Source: JBDHUW01 sp964642385 (GTDB lineage: Bacteria > Patescibacteriota > Gracilibacteria > Absconditabacterales > Absconditicoccaceae). Taken from it: a stretch of DNA of 8,240 nt. A program made the translations under genes and the position numbers. The notes below the pieces were generated by a model, which saw nothing but the letters and a program-made list of their open reading frames with translations, searched no databases and was not told where the DNA came from. Where the stretch lies: positions 1-8,240 of the forward strand of contig CAZXON010000018.1 in NCBI GenBank assembly GCA_964642385.1, in the 5' to 3' direction. Positions 6,901 to 8,240 of this stretch are shown here, in pieces (positions within the stretch are counted from its first letter, which is position 1; the number at the start of each line of letters is the position of its first letter).

Positions 6901-7904
6901 ATGAAAGCTGAAGACGTGTTTGCACTTGGCTCGGGTTGGCAACACCGTAGAACCTGCTGGGGCAATCTCTTGATACTAAAAAGAACTCTTTTCACCTGTA
7001 TCTCAAAGTCGGGACTGAGCGAGGCGCTTTGTATCCTTGCACGCAGTGTGGCAAGCCGTGTAAGGCTCACGATTTTAGGAGATGACCTGCGTCATCTGAA
7101 TTTTTTCCAACGTTACTGCTTCTTGAAAGCCAGGGTATCGCGCATCGTTTGCGAGGAGCACGGCATTTATCGGGCAGAGGCTCCCTGGAACCGCAAAGGC
7201 AGTGGCTTCACGTTACTGTTTGAACAGGTAGTGATGTCCCTTGTACGAAAAATGCCGGTCACTGCGGTTGCTCGACATGTGGGGATAATGGACAATCGGA
7301 TTTGGCGGATAATCCGCCATTATGTGACTCAGGCGATAAATGCACTGGACTTGTCTGGTTTTTGCGGCTTGGCCCTTGATGAAACGGCGAGTACGCGTGG
7401 TCACAACTATGTGACTATTTTTCTTGACATGGACCGGGAAGAGCGTCCGGTTATCTTTGCCGTTCCCGGCAAGGGAAAGAATGTCTGCGGCAATTCGCAT
7501 GTTTTCTCAAGGAACACGGTGGAAACACTGATACCATCATTGAAGTGGTTTGTGACATGTCCTCAGCCTTCCTGACAGCTACAACCGAGGAGTTTCTTTG
7601 TGCAGTTCAGACGAAGAACTGATTTCATGTTATTCAGTTGTTTACCCATGTCATGGACAGGTACGCCGGGACGAGGCCCGTAAGGAACATACGCCCAAGG
7701 AAGCCGTGGGGCACACTGAAAGGCCTTGAAACACGACGAAACGATGTAAAACAGTCTGCGTTGCGGGAACTAATGGAGCGAGGGCTTGCCACAGCGACAA
7801 CCTTTCGTATCAGAGGATACCGGAATGACGCAAATTTCATAACCATGATTTACCTGATCGGAGCCCCGATTACCGCTCTGCTCCAAAAGGCAATTCCACA
7901 ATAA
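6901..7904 (+). pseudogene. ISL3-family transposase, frameshifted and internally deleted
   Basis: The ATG at 6901 has a good AGGAGG 5 nt upstream. Reading across frames gives an ISL3 transposase: a zinc-ribbon piece PCTQCGKPCKAHDF (about 7029-7070), RHLNFFQRYCFLKARV, IYRAEAPWNRKGSGFTLLFE, LALDETASTRGHNYVTIFLD with the first catalytic Asp at 7378-7380, CLRQFACFLKEHGGN, then VVCDMSSAFL with the second Asp at 7554-7556, and FHVIQLFTHVMD. The N-terminal zinc region is out of frame on both sides, another shift follows near 7478, and a TGA near 7620 replaces the tryptophan of DWFHV. Near 7810 the protein jumps from TATTFRI to RGYRNDANFITMIYLIGAPI, so roughly 80 residues including the third catalytic acid are missing. 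Several short frames in this stretch are only its fragments. Confidence 0.85.
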
Positions 7905-7917
7905 GCATCGAAGAACC
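7891..7917 (-). repeat. ISL3 right terminal inverted repeat
   Basis: On the minus strand it reads GGTTCTTCGATG at its outer end and TGTGGAATT at its inner end, mirroring 6830-6855. It lies at the very end of the transposase remnant. Confidence 0.75.
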
Positions 7918-7925
7918 AGTTTTGT
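7918..7925. repeat. Right copy of 8-bp target duplication
   Basis: AGTTTTGT immediately follows the ISL3 right end and differs by one base from AATTTTGT at 6822-6829. The single mismatch suggests the insertion is not recent. Confidence 0.75.
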
Positions 7926-8126
7926 ATACTGACTCCACGCATATGAAAACCAGCACTAGCACCAGCAAGGGTAAATACAATAAATCCATGATGCTCAAGT
8001 CTGTCCGAGATTATTTGGAAGAACTGGACAGGGAATTGCTGAAGATCAAAACCGCCGAACCGGAAGCAAAGGAAAGCAAGGTCAGCACGACCGACCCAAA
8101 CAGCGACTACATGGTGCGCGATGGCA
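7926..8126 (+). pseudogene. IS1182-family transposase, central part
   Basis: This continues the gene interrupted at 6829. It reads YTDSTHMKTSTSTSKGKY, LKSVRDYLEELDRELLK, ESKVSTTDPNSDYMVRDG in a single frame, all matching the central region of IS1182-family transposases around the first catalytic aspartate (YTDSTH). No ribosome binding site or start belongs to it, so the ATG at 7922 that opens a frame here is an artefact of the insertion. At about 8127 the sequence leaves the family right after VRDG and enters another element; the C-terminal half is not in the window. Confidence 0.85.
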
Positions 8127-8240
8127 GGGGATGTCCAGAATTTTGTGTAATCTGTTTTCCTATTAAGCTGAAAAACTTTCTTCAGACTGTATGGCGAATC
8201 TGTTCAACGCTGCCTTCCAATCCCTGATGGGCATAGTCCA
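8127..8240 (+). mobile_element. Left end of a third insertion sequence, probably IS256 family
   Basis: The IS1182 similarity stops abruptly at VRDG. The new sequence begins GGGGATGTCCAGAATTTTG, which resembles the terminal repeat of IS256-family elements, and an ATG opens about 64 bases in, the usual layout of such elements. Only 114 bases are visible, so the right end, the partner repeat and the target duplication cannot be checked. Confidence 0.5.
8191..8240 (+). CDS. Possible N-terminus of IS256-like transposase (partial)
   Basis: From ATG 8191 the frame is open to the window end and reads MANLFNAAFQSLMGIV. The LFNAAFQSLM part recalls the N-terminus of some IS256-family (mutator-type) transposases. 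Sixteen residues are too few for certainty; the call rests mainly on the adjoining terminal sequence. Confidence 0.35.
   Translation, partial: MANLFNAAFQSLMGIV

Larger units (their letters stand above)
6830..7917 (+). mobile_element. Decayed ISL3-family insertion sequence inside IS1182
   Basis: The element is 1088 bp, shorter than usual for ISL3 members, because its transposase has lost an internal piece. Its ends are imperfect inverted repeats beginning GGTCTTCC at 6830 and GGTTCTTC on the other strand at 7917. Removing it with one duplication copy restores the IS1182 reading frame exactly through KILYTDSTHMK, which fixes both boundaries. It carries one transposase pseudogene and no passenger gene. 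Confidence 0.85.

Noticed and set aside
6441..6945. Minus-strand frames of 64-114 codons over the IS1182 remnant.
   Set aside because: They are antisense shadows; the plus strand carries recognisable transposase sequence there.

Overview
The window looks like a piece of an accessory island in a Gram-negative bacterium of moderate GC content. Strong purine-rich ribosome binding sites, tightly overlapping genes and three proteobacteria-type insertion sequences point that way. The protein style would fit a delta- or gammaproteobacterium, but I cannot name the genus.

About 6.1 kb on the minus strand is one compact operon, read from about 6220 down to 79. In transcription order it holds a YaaA/DUF6884-like protein of unknown activity, a DGQHR-domain DpdB/DndB-like protein, a DpdA-type tRNA-guanine-transglycosylase homologue, a second DGQHR-domain protein, a wrecked queC, then queE and queD. 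This is the core of a Dpd-type system, which puts a 7-deazaguanine base into DNA. QueD, QueE and QueC make preQ0 from the GTP-derived pterin precursor. DpdA with DpdB exchanges guanine in DNA for preQ0. A further enzyme may tailor the base. Coding overlaps of the ATGA type at three junctions indicate translational coupling. No restriction genes of the Dpd system lie in the window.

Three points stand out. First, the roughly 680 bases between the second DGQHR gene and queE are not empty. They are a queC pseudogene with about eight single-base frameshifts and two TGG-to-TGA stops, while its neighbours are intact, so preQ0 would need a queC elsewhere. Second, two divergent full-length DGQHR paralogues flank dpdA. 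Third, the leading gene is an unassigned candidate for the base-tailoring or partner function.

Upstream, 6185-6399 is AT-rich and carries a good sigma70-type promoter for the operon, a perfect DnaA-box match and a 10-bp hairpin. From 6400 to the end, on the plus strand, lies an insertion-sequence nest. A decayed IS1182-family transposase is split by a decayed ISL3-family element at 6830-7917, with imperfect terminal inverted repeats and an almost perfect 8-bp target duplication. The IS1182 remnant is cut again at about 8127 by the left end of what looks like an IS256-family element.
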